Shown one piece after another: positions 6,528-8,245 of a stretch of 8,245 nucleotides of DNA (positions are counted from its first letter, which is position 1; each line of letters opens with the position of its first letter). Under the pieces are notes generated by a model. The model was not told the DNA's origin. It was given only the letters and a program-made list of their open reading frames with translations, and searched no databases. The stretch covers positions 1 through 8,245 of the forward strand of contig DALZZL010000162.1 of assembly GCA_031987425.1 (NCBI GenBank), read 5' to 3'. Made by a program: the position numbers and the translations under genes. The DNA comes from Stenotrophomonas_A sp002429615 (GTDB taxonomy: Bacteria; Pseudomonadota; Gammaproteobacteria; Xanthomonadales; Xanthomonadaceae).

Positions 6528-7354
6528 GCCGGGAAGTCGGTCGAGACGCTGAGCGCGCGCCAGCGTTGCAGTTCCTCCAGGCGTTTCGTGTCGGCGGCCG
6601 CTATCGCCTGCACCGCGTCGCTGCCCAGCGCGATGCGCAGCGGCGGCTGCGGCATCGCCGCCAGTGCCAGGATCGCCTGCGCCGCGCGTGCCGGGTCGCC
6701 GGGCTGGCGGCCATCGTAGTCACGCTGGCGGCGTGCCGTCGCGCCGACCACCGCGTCGTACTCGGTGCGCCCCTCGCGCAGTTCGGTGGACGCGCCGGCG
6801 AAGTCGGTGCGGAAGCCACCCGGCTCGACGATCGTGACGTGCACGCCGATCAATGCCATCTCCAGCGCGAGCGATTCGGAAAATCCCTCCACGCCCCACT
6901 TGGCGGCCGAGTAGGGTGCGCGGCCCGGCGCGCCGATGCGCCCGCCGACCGACGACAGCTGCACGATGTGGCCACTGCGCTGCGCGCGCATCAGCGGGAT
7001 CACCGCCTTGGTCATGATGATCGTGCCGAACAGGTTGGTCTCGATCTGGCGGCGGAAGTCGGCCAGCGGCGTGTCCTCCACCGAATCGACGTTGCCGTAG
7101 CCGGCATTGTTGACCAGCACATCGATGCCGCCGAACGCCTCGGTCGCCGCCTGCACCGCGCGCTGCGCGGCCGCCTCGTCGGTGACGTCCAGCGCCACGA
7201 CGCGCACCGCATCGCCATGGCGTTCGGCCAGGTCGGCCAGCTGCGCCGGGTCACGCGCGGTGGCGACGAGGCGATGCCCGGCCTGCAGCACGGCCTCGGC
7301 CAAGGCGCGGCCCAGGCCGCGGGAACTGCCGGTGATGAACCATCTCGTTGACAT
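6524..7354 (-). CDS. Classical short-chain dehydrogenase/reductase (SDR)
   Basis: A 276-residue NAD(P)-dependent oxidoreductase with all the key elements of classical SDRs: cofactor motif TGSSRGLG (residues 8-15), LDVTD (55-59), NNAG (82-85), Asn107 in NLFG, catalytic Ser135 in QLSSVGG, and Tyr148 and Lys152 in YSAAK, then the EPGGFRTDF segment (177-185). Arg12 and Arg34 (ATARDP after strand 2) favour NADP(H). The protein is cytoplasmic. The C-terminal stretch from about 190 on resembles many paralogous SDRs annotated only as oxidoreductases, so the substrate cannot be named. The ATG at 7354 is preceded by GGAGAA at 7361-7366 with good spacing. The gene follows the thioredoxin-like lipoprotein gene by 19 nt and appears to be the last of that operon; whether it serves a redox role with its neighbours or is simply co-transcribed is unclear. 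Confidence 0.94.
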   Translation of the reverse strand: MSTRWFITGSSRGLGRALAEAVLQAGHRLVATARDPAQLADLAERHGDAVRVVALDVTDEAAAQRAVQAATEAFGGIDVLVNNAGYGNVDSVEDTPLADFRRQIETNLFGTIIMTKAVIPLMRAQRSGHIVQLSSVGGRIGAPGRAPYSAAKWGVEGFSESLALEMALIGVHVTIVEPGGFRTDFAGASTELREGRTEYDAVVGATARRQRDYDGRQPGDPARAAQAILALAAMPQPPLRIALGSDAVQAIAAADTKRLEELQRWRALSVSTDFPA

Positions 7355-7373
7355 GGCGTTTCTCCGTTGGGGA

Positions 7374-7949
7374 TCAGGGTGCGCGCTTGGCAGGCGCATC
7401 ATCGCGCCGGGCCGCCAGCAGCTGGCGGATTTTCGCTTCGGTCTGCGCGTAGCCGCCTTCGCCGAAGTGCTGGTAAACGATGCGGCCCTCCGCATCGATG
7501 AGGTACAGCGCCGGCCAGTACTGGTTGCCGTAGGCGTTCCAGGTGCGGTAGTCGTTGTCCTGCGCCACCGGGTAGGTGATGCCGAAGCGCTGCACCGCGG
7601 CCTGCAGGTTCCGGGTCTGCTTCTCATAGGCGTATTCGGGGGTGTGCACGCCCACCACCACCAGGCCCTGGTCGTGGTAGTCGGCATGCCACTGCTTCAC
7701 ATGCGGCAGCACGTGGATGCAGTTGATGCACGAGTAGGTCCAGAACTCCACCAGCACCACCTTGCCGCGCAGCTGCGGCAGCGACAGCGGCGGCGAGTTG
7801 ATCCAGTCGCCGATGCCCTGGAAATCCGGCGCCATCGGCGCGGGCGTGGTGTGGCTGGGTTCGACCGGGTCGGCCTGCACCTGCGGCGAGCAGGCGCTGG
7901 CGAATACACAGGCGGCCAGCAGGGTGAGGGCGGGAACGAGCTTGCGCAT
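7374..7949 (-). CDS. Thioredoxin-fold lipoprotein, DipZ C-terminal-domain/TlpA-like
   Basis: A 191-residue exported thiol-disulfide protein. The N-terminus is a lipoprotein-like signal (MRKLVPALTLLAAC VFASAC): Cys20 before SPQVQ fits signal length best, while LAAC at 11-14 is a closer lipobox match, so the lipidated Cys is uncertain. The thioredoxin fold follows from about residue 42, with KVVLVEFWTYSCINC holding the redox pair Cys74-Cys77 (CINC) and the cis-Pro region YWPALYLID (Pro146). The WTYSCINC signature is characteristic of the DipZ-like thioredoxin group. Upstream by only 2 nt is a CcdA/DsbD-type membrane protein, the natural electron donor for such a domain; together they are the split version of DipZ-type fusion proteins. 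The likely role is reduction of envelope disulfides or methionine-sulfoxide/peroxide defence partners. A ribosome binding site AAGGA sits eight bases before the ATG, within the end of the upstream gene. Confidence 0.9.
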   Translation of the reverse strand: MRKLVPALTLLAACVFASACSPQVQADPVEPSHTTPAPMAPDFQGIGDWINSPPLSLPQLRGKVVLVEFWTYSCINCIHVLPHVKQWHADYHDQGLVVVGVHTPEYAYEKQTRNLQAAVQRFGITYPVAQDNDYRTWNAYGNQYWPALYLIDAEGRIVYQHFGEGGYAQTEAKIRQLLAARRDDAPAKRAP

Positions 7950-7951
7950 GA

Positions 7952-8245
7952 TCAGAGTCCTTGCGAGAGGGAGGGGAGCCATTGCGTCGCCCAGGCCGAC
8001 ACGAACACGTCGTACTGGAACAGCTGCAGCAGCGCCACGCCCAGGGCGAGCGCGCCGAAGCCGCGGCGAAATAGCGTGGTATGGCGTTGCAGCATGGACA
8101 GGCGCGTATCCACCCACTGGCCGCCATAGGCGATGAGCAGCATCGGCAGGCCCGCGCCGACGGCGTACAGGCCGAGCAGCGCGGTGGCCTTGCCCTGCGC
8201 CTGCGCGCTGGCGGCCAGCGCCAGCACCGAGGCGAGCACCGGGCC
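7952..8245 (-). CDS. CcdA/DsbD-type membrane thiol electron transporter, C-terminal part
   Basis: The last 97 residues of a polytopic inner-membrane protein whose beginning lies beyond the right edge. The first visible residues, GPVLASVLALAASAQ, match the conserved stretch that follows the second redox cysteine in CcdA/DsbD proteins (usually preceded by Pro-Cys, here just outside the window). Then come a hydrophobic helix with the family pattern LYAVGAGLPMLLIAYGG, a charged loop and a final helix GFGALALGVALLQLFQYDVFV. The family moves reducing equivalents from cytoplasmic thioredoxin to extracytoplasmic thiol proteins. The stop TGA is separated by two bases from the ATG of the thioredoxin-like lipoprotein, so the two are translated from one mRNA and surely work together. 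A link to cytochrome c maturation is possible but is not indicated by the neighbours seen here. Confidence 0.85.
   Translation of the reverse strand, partial: GPVLASVLALAASAQAQGKATALLGLYAVGAGLPMLLIAYGGQWVDTRLSMLQRHTTLFRRGFGALALGVALLQLFQYDVFVSAWATQWLPSLSQGL

Noticed and set aside
5474..7351. Plus-strand open frame of 625 codons spanning the MFS and dehydrogenase genes
   Set aside because: It crosses two well-supported genes on opposite strands, is Arg/Ala/Gly-rich, has no recognisable motif and arises from high-GC stop-codon depletion.
1..8245. Defence system, prophage, transposon, CRISPR array or tRNA gene
   Set aside because: No transposase, integrase, terminal repeats, regularly spaced repeats or cloverleaf-forming segment was seen; coding content and composition are uniform.

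Overview
This is a GC-rich window (strong G/C preference at third codon positions) from what looks like a gammaproteobacterium of the Xanthomonadaceae/Rhodanobacteraceae type. That placement is an inference from the gene repertoire: a large TonB-dependent receptor beside its own regulator, a LacI-MFS pair, a split CcdA/thioredoxin unit and a CRP/Clp-like site. It has not been verified by search. The window is a dense, ordinary-looking chromosomal segment with no RNA genes, mobile elements, CRISPR arrays or origins that I can see.

Layout, left to right. (1) 1-2418, minus strand: a TonB-dependent outer-membrane receptor, followed 16 nt downstream by the start of a second exported protein whose body lies off the left edge. 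(2) 2544-3164, plus strand: a divergent TetR/AcrR-type repressor. The 125-nt gap between receptor and repressor holds an inverted repeat typical of TetR operators, so this is probably a substrate-inducible uptake unit. (3) 3179-3205: a perfect hairpin separates the regulator from the next, convergent gene. (4) 3227-4126, minus: a secreted right-handed parallel beta-helix protein. (5) 4332-6527, plus: a LacI-family repressor and an MFS transporter, divergent from the beta-helix gene. The 205-nt divergent region carries a near-consensus CRP/Clp site and a LacI-type near-palindrome just before lacI. (6) 6524-8245, minus: the C-terminal part of a CcdA/DsbD-type membrane electron carrier, a thioredoxin-fold lipoprotein and a short-chain dehydrogenase, closely packed as one operon. 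Its last gene converges on the MFS gene, and the two stop codons share the palindrome CTAG.

The genes form three functional groups: an inducible outer-membrane import system of unknown substrate, a probable carbon-source-responsive regulator/transporter group with an adjacent secreted beta-helix protein, and an envelope thiol-redox operon. None is a clearly new system. The best leads are the regulatory sites in the two divergent intergenic regions, the unassigned beta-helix protein and the unidentified substrate of the TetR-linked receptor.
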